From positions 1 through 31,638 of IMG/VR virus record IMGVR_UViG_3300042879_001323: a stretch of DNA of 31,638 bases. One strand, 5' to 3'. Both the position numbers and the translations under genes were made by a program. Every line of letters starts with the position of its first letter. Position 1 is the first letter of the stretch. Below, in pieces: positions 1 to 8,159 of this stretch. The notes beneath the pieces are model-generated. The model ran no database searches, had not been told where the DNA came from, and was given only the letters and a program-made list of their open reading frames with translations. This DNA is from a virus.

Positions 1-1038
1 ATATTCGCAGGTGGATTCGCTTTAGGCGTTAAAAAACATTTTGATATTTTAGCACACTTTGAAATGAAACCTGGAGTTTATAAAAAAACTTTTCAAGCTA
101 ATTTTCCAGATGTGGAATATTATGAAGGAGAAGAAAATTGGCCTAAAGATAAATTTAAAAATAAAGTAGATTTTGTTTATTGTAATCCTCCATGTGCTCC
201 TTGGTCTAATTTAGGATCAACTCAAAAAGGTGCGATGGCTTGGAAAGATGACCCTAGAATAGCTTGTTGGAGAAATGCTTTTAGTTTATTAAAAGACTTA
301 AAACCTAAAGCTATTGTACTTGAATCAGTTCCTAGAGTTTATAGTAAGAATGGTGGGTATGAAATGATTCAACAATTAACTAAAGAAGCTAATGACTTAG
401 GTTATTATACAACTCATTTATTAATTGACGGTGGTTATACAGGATTAAATCATAGTCGTAAAAGATTTTTCTTTATAGCAACTAAATATCATTTAAGTAT
501 TAAACCATTAAACTTTTCTCCATTACCAACAACTGGAGAAGTTCTTAAAAATTTTAAACTAGAACATAAAAAAGATATAGGACACTTAATGAAGTTAGGA
601 AAAAGTGAAATTCCTTATTTAAAATATTGTAAACAAGGAGAGAGTTTAAGAGTAACGTGGGAAAGATATAATCCTCCAGAAACTTGGAAACGTGGAGGAA
701 TGAGAAATGGAGTTAAGGGTAGACCTCAATTTATGAAATGGAGATTAAAAAGTGACGAACATATACCAGTTATAGCTGGAGGTTTTTATATACATCCAAC
801 TGAAGATAGATTATTTGGACATAAAGAATTAGCTTATATGGCTGGTTATCCTCATGATTATATATGGGAAGGACCAGCTTCTACGATAGGTTCACAAATT
901 GCGAGAAGTGTTATGCCACCTGTAGCGGAATATGTAGCAAGGATAATTAAAAATAGTATAGAAGATAAAAAAGAAAATAAAGAAATACATCAAGTGGTTG
1001 ATTTTAGAAAACCGCCTGAACAAGAAAGATTATTATGA
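1..1038 (+). CDS. C5-cytosine DNA methyltransferase homologue (5' end outside window)
   Basis: The frame is open from base 1, and the residues before the first ATG (64) read IFAGGFALGVKKHF, which matches motif I of C5 methyltransferases, so the gene starts upstream and the ATG at 64 is internal. The catalytic PPC motif (NPPCAPWSNLG) is near visible residue 62-72. A variant motif VI, ESVPR instead of ENV, is near 108. A motif VIII-like SRKRFFFIA is near 152, and the C-terminal GSQIARSVMPPVAEYVA resembles motifs IX/X (normally GNAVPP). The family transfers methyl from S-adenosylmethionine to C5 of cytosine in DNA. The intact Cys argues for activity; the altered ENV and GNAV motifs argue for divergence. 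It overlaps the next gene by 4 bp and heads a nucleotide-modification block. Confidence 0.85.
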   Translation: MFAGGFALGVKKHFDILAHFEMKPGVYKKTFQANFPDVEYYEGEENWPKDKFKNKVDFVYCNPPCAPWSNLGSTQKGAMAWKDDPRIACWRNAFSLLKDLKPKAIVLESVPRVYSKNGGYEMIQQLTKEANDLGYYTTHLLIDGGYTGLNHSRKRFFFIATKYHLSIKPLNFSPLPTTGEVLKNFKLEHKKDIGHLMKLGKSEIPYLKYCKQGESLRVTWERYNPPETWKRGGMRNGVKGRPQFMKWRLKSDEHIPVIAGGFYIHPTEDRLFGHKELAYMAGYPHDYIWEGPASTIGSQIARSVMPPVAEYVARIIKNSIEDKKENKEIHQVVDFRKPPEQERLL

Positions 1039-1454
1039 CAGATATATTAAAAGACATAGATAATTTTCATAAAAAATATGGCTTTGAAAAAAATGAAAAA
1101 GTTGATATACCTAATAATAGTGAACTTATTAATTTTAGAACTGCTTTTTTAATGGAAGAATTAGCTGAATATACTAATGCTATAACTAAAAAAGATGCAG
1201 CTGGAGCTTTAGATGCTTTAGTTGACATAGTTTATATAGCTTTAGGAACAGCTTGGTTATTTAACTTACCATTTGAAAAAGCATGGAACGAAGTTCAAAA
1301 AGCTAATATGAGTAAGATTAGGGCTAAAGATAAAACAGGAAAACGTGGAACTAAATTTGATGTTATAAAACCTAAAGACTGGAAAGCTCCTAATATAGAA
1401 AAAATTATAGAAGAAGAAAGAGAAATAAATGAAAATTTTAGTAACAGGATTTAA
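1035..1454 (+). CDS. MazG/PRA-PH-type nucleotide pyrophosphohydrolase
   Basis: This 139-residue protein has the all-alpha NTP pyrophosphatase signature: an EELAEY motif near residue 41 and a DALVDIVY motif near 60-67, the acidic EExxE...ExxD pattern that binds metal in MazG and phosphoribosyl-ATP pyrophosphohydrolase relatives. Such enzymes split a (d)NTP to NMP and pyrophosphate. T4 gp56, the dCTPase/dUTPase that removes unmodified dCTP, has an all-alpha fold of this kind, and the neighbours here (cytosine methyltransferase homologue, dCMP hydroxymethylase-like enzyme) make a dCTPase role attractive. Substrate cannot be read from sequence; ppGpp or dUTP remain possible. It overlaps the genes on both sides. 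Confidence 0.8.
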   Translation: MTDILKDIDNFHKKYGFEKNEKVDIPNNSELINFRTAFLMEELAEYTNAITKKDAAGALDALVDIVYIALGTAWLFNLPFEKAWNEVQKANMSKIRAKDKTGKRGTKFDVIKPKDWKAPNIEKIIEEEREINENFSNRI

Positions 1455-2454
1455 TGCATTATCAATTGGAACTGCTCGTAGTCCATTAAACATTGCAACT
1501 TCTGCCAGAATACTTCCTACTGTCCTAAAAGAATTAGGACACGATGTAACTCATAAAGCAATTATCCCGGGAGAAGATGTGTCAATGTATGATAAAGTAT
1601 TCGTATTTGTATTTGGTCCTAATAGTTTATCAGCAAGATATTGGTACGGTGCAGCTTACACTATAATTAAAAGACCCGATGCTATTATTTCAATAGATGA
1701 TTGGCAAACTAAAGATTCAGTTCAAGGATTTGGAACGTTTAGTAGAGGACATTGGAGAATATGGAAGAAAGTAAGTCAAGCTGGAAATCCAGTTGGTAAA
1801 GTTTATTGGGACGAAGCACAACCTTATAAAAAAGAAATAGAAGATTTAGTTGATACATTTGCATTTGAAAAATGGCCACATACTTTATTAGTACCTGCTT
1901 ATGATGGTGGTAATTATGACGAATTAGGAATGAAAGCAAATAAAATTATTAATTGGGATCCTACTCCTTATACAGATACTTATTTAAATCATACTGACAA
2001 TGATACTTTATTTTCAAAAGAAAATAGTGAAAGAGAAAAAGCATGGATACTTGCAAGTTTAGTAAGTAAAAATAGCTGGTTTACTAAACAAGTATTTAAT
2101 TGGAATGTTAAAAGATTTGGAAATGTAAAAGAAAAACAAGTACGTTTAAAAGAACATGAGTTATTTGAAGAATATAAAAAAGTATGGGGAATGATTAGTC
2201 CTCCACATTATCACACTATGAGAGGAAGTGGTTGGTGGAGAGTAAGATATAAAATAGCAAACGATGCGGGTAATATTATATATGCACATCCAGAAGAAGC
2301 TAAAATTTTAGGATTAAATATTGATTTAAAGATTATAGAAAACGGTAGTAATGATGAATTAAAAGAATTAATAAGTAGCCAATCTTATATATTAAGTAAA
2401 AAGTTTTGGACGAAAGAAAGGACTAAAGAATTTTTTAAATGCTTGCTAGGATAA
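1429..2454 (+). CDS. GT-B-like glycosyltransferase, possible DNA (hydroxymethylcytosine) glycosyltransferase
   Basis: I recognise this by layout rather than a strong motif. The N-terminus (MKILVTGFNALS...) looks like the first Rossmann strand and helix of a GT-B enzyme. A YDKVFVFVFGPNSLSARYW stretch (54-72) and an acidic ISIDDW (87-92) occupy places comparable to the first domain of T4 beta-glucosyltransferase, whose catalytic Asp100 follows a similar strand. The C-terminal part has GSGWWRVRY (266-274) followed by a strand and helices, comparable to the donor-binding half. At 341 residues it is close to the 351 of T4 BGT. It sits between the MazG-like and kinase genes, overlapping both, beside the dCMP hydroxymethylase-like gene. 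Another acceptor (lipid, protein) cannot be excluded, and the family call needs a structure comparison. Confidence 0.5.
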   Translation: MKILVTGFNALSIGTARSPLNIATSARILPTVLKELGHDVTHKAIIPGEDVSMYDKVFVFVFGPNSLSARYWYGAAYTIIKRPDAIISIDDWQTKDSVQGFGTFSRGHWRIWKKVSQAGNPVGKVYWDEAQPYKKEIEDLVDTFAFEKWPHTLLVPAYDGGNYDELGMKANKIINWDPTPYTDTYLNHTDNDTLFSKENSEREKAWILASLVSKNSWFTKQVFNWNVKRFGNVKEKQVRLKEHELFEEYKKVWGMISPPHYHTMRGSGWWRVRYKIANDAGNIIYAHPEEAKILGLNIDLKIIENGSNDELKELISSQSYILSKKFWTKERTKEFFKCLLG

Positions 2455-3014
2455 TAATATTAGAAGGACCTGATGGAGTTGGAAAAACTACATTAGCTAA
2501 AAAATTTAAGGAGTTATATCCTGATTCTTATTATATTCATTTAAGAGTACACAATAATATGAAATTGTGGCATACAGCAGCTGCAAGACTTGCAGTTAAA
2601 ATGAAAGAAAAAGGTAAATTAGTTATTATAGATAGACATTGGCCATCTGAACAATGCTATTCTTATATTTATAGAGATGGACCTTCTTATGATGCATATA
2701 ATATTTGGAGATATTTAAATCGTGAAGGAGCTATTTACGTTTGGTGTATACCTGATGATATTAAAAAAGTAAAAGAAAATCATAATATAAATAAAAAAAT
2801 TAGACATGAAGAATATAATGATATTGACAAAGTTATTGATATGTATTTAAATTGTTGGGAAGATAAACATCCTAAAGAAAATAGTTTTTTATCTTTATTA
2901 TGTCCTTTAAAAAATCGTAAAGATTTTGTTCGTTACGATATGTTTAAAGAAGGTCATGACTTAAATAGAGTTGTAGAAAAAATAGAAGAAGCAGCTTTTG
3001 TAAATAATATATGA
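2439..3014 (+). CDS. Deoxynucleoside monophosphate kinase (thymidylate kinase-like)
   Basis: This 191-residue P-loop kinase has the Walker A motif GPDGVGKTT at residues 10-18 and a second conserved DR motif (IIDRHWPSE, Asp65-Arg66), as in thymidylate and phage dNMP kinases. Enzymes of this group move phosphate from ATP to a dNMP. Placement directly before a dCMP hydroxymethylase-like gene suggests that it may phosphorylate a modified dCMP, as gene 1 kinase does in T4, but substrate specificity is inference. The ATG at 2439 overlaps the end of the glycosyltransferase by 16 bp, and the stop overlaps the next ATG by 4 bp, so translation is probably coupled. Confidence 0.82.
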   Translation: MLARIIILEGPDGVGKTTLAKKFKELYPDSYYIHLRVHNNMKLWHTAAARLAVKMKEKGKLVIIDRHWPSEQCYSYIYRDGPSYDAYNIWRYLNREGAIYVWCIPDDIKKVKENHNINKKIRHEEYNDIDKVIDMYLNCWEDKHPKENSFLSLLCPLKNRKDFVRYDMFKEGHDLNRVVEKIEEAAFVNNI

Positions 3015-3844
3015 ATCAATTAGATCAAGAATATAAAAATTTTATAGTTGAAATTATAAGAGGACCTGATTACGAATGTGCTCCTCGTCAATTAAAAATA
3101 TATGAAAAATTAAATCATACATTTGAAGTAAATATGGATTTACCAATAATGACGATTAGAGAAAGAAATTTAAATTATCGTTTTATGTTTGGTGAAGCAG
3201 CATGGATATTAGATGGTAGAAATGATCTTTCAACTATTTCTAAATATATGAAAAATATTAAAAGATTTAGTGATGACGGTGTAACTTTCTTTGGAGCATA
3301 TGGTCCTAAGATAATAACTCAAATAAGCTATATTGTAGATACACTTAAAAAAGATAGAGATTCAAGACAAGCTGTACTTACTATATGGAGAGAGAATCCT
3401 AGATCAAGTAAAGATATTCCTTGTACTGTAGCTATGCAATTTTTTTTAAGACCTAGAGGAGATCAATTATATTTACATTGTATTACTACAATGAGAAGTA
3501 ATGACTTATGGTTAGGTCTTCCTTACGATAGTTTTAATTTTAGTGCAATTAGTTTTGTGATTGCTTGTTATTTAAATAATTTAGGAATTGAATGTAAACT
3601 AGGAAGATTATATATAAATGCTGGAAGTCGTCATTTATACGAAACTAATTTAAAAGATGCTCATCTTATAAGAGCAGCACTTCAAAATTATGAATGTGAT
3701 TTTTCTTTTAATGATTTAATTGAAAAATATAAATTAAATCCAATGAGAATAGTGGAAACTTTATATCAAGCTGCCGATATTACTATCGGTAAAGAAGATG
3801 GACTTACACTTCCTGATAAGTTACAAATAATTAAAAATGGATAA
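3011..3844 (+). CDS. dCMP hydroxymethylase-like enzyme of the thymidylate synthase fold
   Basis: The thymidylate synthase core is clear: SRQ (118-120), catalytic Cys138 in IPCT, MRSNDLWLGLP (161-171), and a C-terminal HLY (208-210) in place of the usual HxY. The diagnostic position is Asp173 in LGLPYD. Thymidylate synthases that use dUMP have Asn here (LGLPFN); T4 dCMP hydroxymethylase has Asp, which selects the cytosine ring. PCT instead of PCH also fits the hydroxymethylase side. Predicted reaction: dCMP plus methylene-tetrahydrofolate to 5-hydroxymethyl-dCMP; a phage dCMP C5-methylase of the same fold is the main alternative. It lies between a dNMP kinase and a dCMP deaminase. At 277 residues it is near the family's usual size. 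Confidence 0.8.
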   Translation: MNQLDQEYKNFIVEIIRGPDYECAPRQLKIYEKLNHTFEVNMDLPIMTIRERNLNYRFMFGEAAWILDGRNDLSTISKYMKNIKRFSDDGVTFFGAYGPKIITQISYIVDTLKKDRDSRQAVLTIWRENPRSSKDIPCTVAMQFFLRPRGDQLYLHCITTMRSNDLWLGLPYDSFNFSAISFVIACYLNNLGIECKLGRLYINAGSRHLYETNLKDAHLIRAALQNYECDFSFNDLIEKYKLNPMRIVETLYQAADITIGKEDGLTLPDKLQIIKNG

Positions 3845-4319
3845 TTATAGAATTCCAAAAGATTGGTATTTTTTAAAAATGGCCAATCTAGTTTCTGAAA
3901 GAGGAACGTGTGCGAGAAGAAAAGTAGGTTGTGTTTTAATAAACGAAAGAGGACATGTTTTAGCAACAGGCTATAATGGAGGACCTGCTCATACTGAACA
4001 TTGTATAGATATACCTTGTCCTGGTGCTAATTTAAAATCAGGCGAAGGTTTAGATATTTGTAAAGCTATTCACGCTGAACAAAATGCGTTACTTCAATGT
4101 AGAAATGTATATGAAATTAAATTTGTATATACAACTCTTAGTCCTTGTATTCATTGCGTTAAACTTCTATTAAATACTTCAGCAGAGGGAATAATAACTT
4201 TTGAAAAATATGTTGACTTTGATACAGTTGGAAAATTTTGGATGGATAATGGCGGAAAATCTTGGACATATATTAACAAAGAAATTATATTAGGAAAATG
4301 TTCAAGTTCTCTGAATTAG
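3837..4319 (+). CDS. Deoxycytidylate (dCMP) deaminase
   Basis: Zinc-dependent cytidine/deoxycytidylate deaminase family. HAE (79-81) supplies one zinc ligand and the catalytic Glu; PCIHC (103-107, Cys104 and Cys107) supplies the other two. The N-terminal part, with CARRKVGCVLI and ATGYNGGP, is typical of dCMP deaminases, including phage ones. The reaction converts dCMP to dUMP, feeding thymidylate synthesis. No conventional thymidylate synthase is visible here, so that enzyme is either the host's, a ThyX elsewhere in the phage, or unnecessary. The gene overlaps its neighbours by 8 bp upstream and 22 bp downstream. At 160 residues it is full length. Confidence 0.92.
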   Translation: MDNYRIPKDWYFLKMANLVSERGTCARRKVGCVLINERGHVLATGYNGGPAHTEHCIDIPCPGANLKSGEGLDICKAIHAEQNALLQCRNVYEIKFVYTTLSPCIHCVKLLLNTSAEGIITFEKYVDFDTVGKFWMDNGGKSWTYINKEIILGKCSSSLN

Positions 4320-6139
4320 AAAAATCAAGTATCATAGCAATTGATACAGAAACACATGATCCTAATCTTAAATCTTTAGGACCAGGTGGTTTTAGAAAAG
4401 ATGGTAAATTAGTAGGTATATCTATAGCCACGGATAGTGGTTATAATGAATATTTTCCAATAGGACACGAAGGCGGTGGAAATCTTAATAATGATCAAGT
4501 TGTTGATTTTATTGATAAATTGCTTAAATTAAATAAAAAGCTTGTATTTGCTAATGCTTTATATGACATGGAATGGCTAAATTCACACGATTCAAGACTG
4601 GCCTTTACTAAGTACCATTCTATATACGATATAATGGCTATAGAGCATTTATTAGACGAAAACAAGCTAAAATACTCACTTGAATCTTTAAGTCAATACT
4701 ATTTAAAAAAATCTAAATATGAAGCTGAATTACAACAAGCTATACAATTTAACTTTGGTAAGAAAGCTAAAGTTAAAGATAATTTATGGAAGTTACATGC
4801 CAATAGTGTAAGAGAATATGCTAAAGAAGATGCTTTACTTACACTTCAAATATTTCAAAAACAATTACCTAGAATTAAGACTGAAGATGTAGAAAGTATA
4901 GTTAATATTGAAATGAGATTAATACCGTGTCTATTTGAAATAAGAAAACGTGGGGTAAGAATTGATCTTAAAAAAGCTGAACAACTTTATAATCAATTAG
5001 AAAAAAAACAATTCGTGCTTCAAGATCAGCTAAATAGATCAGGAGGACATGACGTAAATGTTTGGGCTAATGCGTCATTAAAAGAAGCATATGATAAAAA
5101 TAAAATTAAATATAATTTTACGGAAAAAGGAACTGCATCTTTCACTCAAGATTGGCTTGAGCAGCAAAATGATGGAATATCTAAAACAATTTTAGATATT
5201 AGAAAGTTGGATAAAATTAGAAATACTTTTATAAAGAATATGATACTAGAAAAAGCAGTTGGTGGTCGTATTCATTGTCAATTTAATTCTATGGGAACTG
5301 TTACAGGTAGATTTAGCTCTAGTAATCCTAATCTACAGCAAGTACCTGCAAGAGACCCTGAACTTGGACCGTTGATCAGAAGTTTGTTTATTCCAGAAGA
5401 AAGTCAAGATTGGTATTGTGCTGATTACTCTCAACAAGAACCTAGAGTGTTAGTACATTACGCTGTAATTAAAAATATGGAATCAGCGAAGAAAATACAA
5501 GAAGAATTTATTAATAATAATGATACAGATTTTCATGAAATGGTTGCTAAAATGGCTAGTATAGAAAGAAAACAAGCTAAGACTATTAATTTAGGATTAT
5601 TCTATGGAATGGGTAATAAGAAATTAGCAAGAGAATTGGGACTAGATGATGATTCAGCTTATGAATTATTTAATAAATATCATAGTAGAGTACCTTTTGT
5701 AAAAGAATTATCTAAACAAGTAGCACATGTTGCAAGTACAAGAGGATATATTAAAACTTTATTAGGACGTAAAAGAAGATTTGATAAATGGGAACCTAAA
5801 GATAGTTTTCAAAGTATGGCTTATTCTAAAATAGAAGCTATGGAAAGATATCCTGATACTGAATTAAAAAGAGCTTATACTCATACAGCTTTAAATGCTT
5901 TAATACAAGGTTCATCTGCCGATATTACTAAAGCAGCAATGCTTAAAATATATGAATCAGGTCTTATGAGTGAAATAGATATTAAATTAACAATACACGA
6001 TGAACTTGATTTTTCCGTTGATAAATCAAAACAAAAATGTTTTGAAGAAGCTATACAGATAATGAAAAACTGTGTAGATATTAAAGTGCCTCTTAAAATA
6101 GATATTGAGAAAGGAGATAGTTGGGGCACTGCTAAATAA
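4298..6139 (+). CDS. polA: Family A DNA polymerase with 3'-5' exonuclease, Leu at the 762-equivalent site
   Basis: This 613-residue replicative polymerase has a DnaQ-like proofreading domain (Exo I DTETH 16-20; Exo II FANALYD 84-90; Exo III YAKED 174-178). The polymerase domain follows: motif A DYSQQEPR (376-383), motif B RKQAKTINLGLFYG (424-437) and motif C HDE (567-569). All catalytic carboxylates are present. There is no 5'-3' exonuclease domain, as is usual in phage PolA. The residue equivalent to E. coli Phe762 is Leu432 (N-L-G), a variant that viral ecologists have linked to slower or temperate-type replication. No helicase or primase is in the window. It overlaps the deaminase by 22 bp, and its stop abuts the next ATG. 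Confidence 0.95.
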   Translation: MFKFSELEKSSIIAIDTETHDPNLKSLGPGGFRKDGKLVGISIATDSGYNEYFPIGHEGGGNLNNDQVVDFIDKLLKLNKKLVFANALYDMEWLNSHDSRLAFTKYHSIYDIMAIEHLLDENKLKYSLESLSQYYLKKSKYEAELQQAIQFNFGKKAKVKDNLWKLHANSVREYAKEDALLTLQIFQKQLPRIKTEDVESIVNIEMRLIPCLFEIRKRGVRIDLKKAEQLYNQLEKKQFVLQDQLNRSGGHDVNVWANASLKEAYDKNKIKYNFTEKGTASFTQDWLEQQNDGISKTILDIRKLDKIRNTFIKNMILEKAVGGRIHCQFNSMGTVTGRFSSSNPNLQQVPARDPELGPLIRSLFIPEESQDWYCADYSQQEPRVLVHYAVIKNMESAKKIQEEFINNNDTDFHEMVAKMASIERKQAKTINLGLFYGMGNKKLARELGLDDDSAYELFNKYHSRVPFVKELSKQVAHVASTRGYIKTLLGRKRRFDKWEPKDSFQSMAYSKIEAMERYPDTELKRAYTHTALNALIQGSSADITKAAMLKIYESGLMSEIDIKLTIHDELDFSVDKSKQKCFEEAIQIMKNCVDIKVPLKIDIEKGDSWGTAK

Positions 6140-7401
6140 TGAACATAGGATTTTTAGGATTAGGAAAACTAGGATTACCAGTAGCTCTTGCAATAGAAAA
6201 TAAAGGACATAAAGTTTGTGGAACTGATATTAGTCCAATTACATTAAAAGGAATAAGAACAAAAACCCTCAATTATAGAGAAGAAGGTGCACAAGAACTA
6301 CTAAATAAATCTAATATTCAAATAAAAAATATAAGCGATATGGTCAAAGATTGTGATATAATCTTTGTCCCAATTCAAACTCCTCATGAAGAAAAGTACG
6401 AAGGTATTACAAGAATACCTAAAGAAAGAGCTGATTTTAATTACGAACATTTAAGAAATGGATTAAGAAACCTAGCTTTAGAAGCAATGGTTCATAGAAA
6501 AGAAATTGTAGTTATTATAATTTCAACAGTTCTCCCAGGTACAATTCGTAGAGAGATAATGCCTGTGCTAAATAATTATATTAAACTTTGTTACAATCCA
6601 TTTTTTATAGCAATGGGTACTACTATTAATGATTTTTTAAATAGTGAAATTATATTATTTGGAGTTGAAGATGAAGAAGCTGCTAAAAAAGCTGAAGAAT
6701 TTTATAAAACTATAAATAACAGTCCTTTCTTTAAAACAACATTAGAAAATGCTGAATTAATAAAAGTAGTTTATAATACTTTTATTTCAACTAAAATTTC
6801 TATGATTAATACTGTAATGGAAACATGTCATTATCTTCCTAATACAAATATAGATGAAGTATCTAAAGCTCTATCACTTTGTACAACTAGAATTATAAGT
6901 AATAAATATTTACAAGGTGGAATGGGAGATGGTGGTGGTTGTCATCCTAGAGATAATATAGCTCTATCATATCTTGCTAATAAATTGAATTTATCATTTA
7001 ATTGGTACGATATGATTATGAAACAACGTGAACATCAAACAGATTGGCTTGTTGATTTAATTATGAAAAATAGAAATGATTTAGATATAAATGTATTAGG
7101 TAAATCTTTTAAACCCGAAACTAATTTAACTTTAGGAAGTCCTTCAATACTTCTTAAAAATCTTATAGAAGAAAGAGGACCTATTGTTAATATTTGGGAT
7201 CCTTATGTAGATGGTAAAGTTGAAGAACATGTAAAACGTTATGAGTGGAATAATAAACCTCAATTATTTTTTATTGGAACTAAACACGATGCTTTTCATC
7301 ATTTTTATTTTTATCCAGGTTCTATAGTCATTGATCCATTTAGGTATTTAAAAGTTAAAGACGATGTTAAATATATACCAATAGGAATATGCAACCAATA
7401 G
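6139..7401 (+). CDS. UDP-glucose/GDP-mannose dehydrogenase family protein, divergent active site
   Basis: The N-terminal NAD-binding GxGxxG is GLGKLG (7-12). IFVPIQTP (75-82) and STVLPGT (129-135) follow, then the ELIKVVYN helix with Lys209 and Asn213. The catalytic Cys268 lies in GGGCHPRD (265-272), and GKSFKPET marks the C-terminal domain. Family members oxidise a UDP-hexose twice with two NAD+ to the uronic acid. The usual NPEFLxEG motif is NPFFIAMG here (153-160), so both active-site glutamates are missing while Cys, Lys, Asn and Asp remain. Chemistry or substrate may therefore differ. It starts at the polymerase stop and overlaps the NAD synthetase gene by 13 bp, which suggests linked function. 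Confidence 0.85.
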   Translation: MNIGFLGLGKLGLPVALAIENKGHKVCGTDISPITLKGIRTKTLNYREEGAQELLNKSNIQIKNISDMVKDCDIIFVPIQTPHEEKYEGITRIPKERADFNYEHLRNGLRNLALEAMVHRKEIVVIIISTVLPGTIRREIMPVLNNYIKLCYNPFFIAMGTTINDFLNSEIILFGVEDEEAAKKAEEFYKTINNSPFFKTTLENAELIKVVYNTFISTKISMINTVMETCHYLPNTNIDEVSKALSLCTTRIISNKYLQGGMGDGGGCHPRDNIALSYLANKLNLSFNWYDMIMKQREHQTDWLVDLIMKNRNDLDINVLGKSFKPETNLTLGSPSILLKNLIEERGPIVNIWDPYVDGKVEEHVKRYEWNNKPQLFFIGTKHDAFHHFYFYPGSIVIDPFRYLKVKDDVKYIPIGICNQ

Positions 7402-8159
7402 ATAGAATAGAAAATATAAAAAATTGGATTTTTAATTATGTAACTGAAATGCCTAATCCAGCTAATTGTTTAGTTGTAGGTATATCAGGAGGAATTGATT
7501 CATCTGTAGTAAGTACAATATCAGCAATGACTGGACTTAAAACTTTAGTTGTGTGTATGCCAATACATCAAAGACCAGAACAACATGATTTATCTATTGC
7601 TCATAAAAATTGGCTTACTAATAAATTTAAAAATGCATACGGGGTTGATGTTGATTTAACTTATGTATTTAATGCTTTTGAAAATAGTTTAACTGATTTA
7701 AAATTTACATCTCAATTAGGTCTAGCTAATTCAAGAGCCAGATTAAGAATGATGTGTTTATATCAAATAGCAGCTTCATGTAATGGAATAGTGGTAGGAA
7801 CTGGAAATAAAGTAGAAGATTTTGGTGTAGGATTCTTTACTAAATATGGAGATGGTGGAGTTGATATATCTCCAATTGGTGATTGTTTAAAAACAGATGT
7901 ATGGAAAATGGGTAAAGAATTAAAAATATTAGATGAAATAATTATGGCAGATCCAACAGATGGATTATGGTCAGATGGTAGAACAGATGTTGATCAATTA
8001 GGAATGAGTTATAAAGAATTAGAAATAGCTATGCAAGATCCTTCTGATAAAAACTACACTAAATATTTAGAACTTAGAATTAAGAATTTACATAAGATGA
8101 AGTCAATCCCTGTATGTAAATTTGATGGAAAAACTACTTTGGAAACAAATAAGAAATAA
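7389..8159 (+). CDS. nadE: NAD synthetase (ammonia-type)
   Basis: PP-loop ATP pyrophosphatase with SGGIDSS at residues 33-39, NSRARLRM (114-121, matching the NxxARxRM signature) and GFFTKYGDGGVDISPIGD (148-165). A PTDGLWSDGRTD segment resembles the P-loop 2 region of NadE. The enzyme adenylates and amidates nicotinic acid adenine dinucleotide to make NAD+. The N-terminal glutaminase domain of longer NadE proteins is absent, so free ammonia is the expected donor. Coupling to the upstream dehydrogenase (13 bp overlap) could mean cofactor supply. NAD+ restoration against host NAD-depleting defences is an alternative. The last 38 bp overlap the nuclease gene. Confidence 0.9.
   Translation: MQPIDRIENIKNWIFNYVTEMPNPANCLVVGISGGIDSSVVSTISAMTGLKTLVVCMPIHQRPEQHDLSIAHKNWLTNKFKNAYGVDVDLTYVFNAFENSLTDLKFTSQLGLANSRARLRMMCLYQIAASCNGIVVGTGNKVEDFGVGFFTKYGDGGVDISPIGDCLKTDVWKMGKELKILDEIIMADPTDGLWSDGRTDVDQLGMSYKELEIAMQDPSDKNYTKYLELRIKNLHKMKSIPVCKFDGKTTLETNKK

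Noticed and set aside
1266-1493. Minus-strand 75-codon frame
   Set aside because: Opposite the MazG-like gene and composed of Phe/Ser/Asn-rich shadow codons, with no ribosome binding site.
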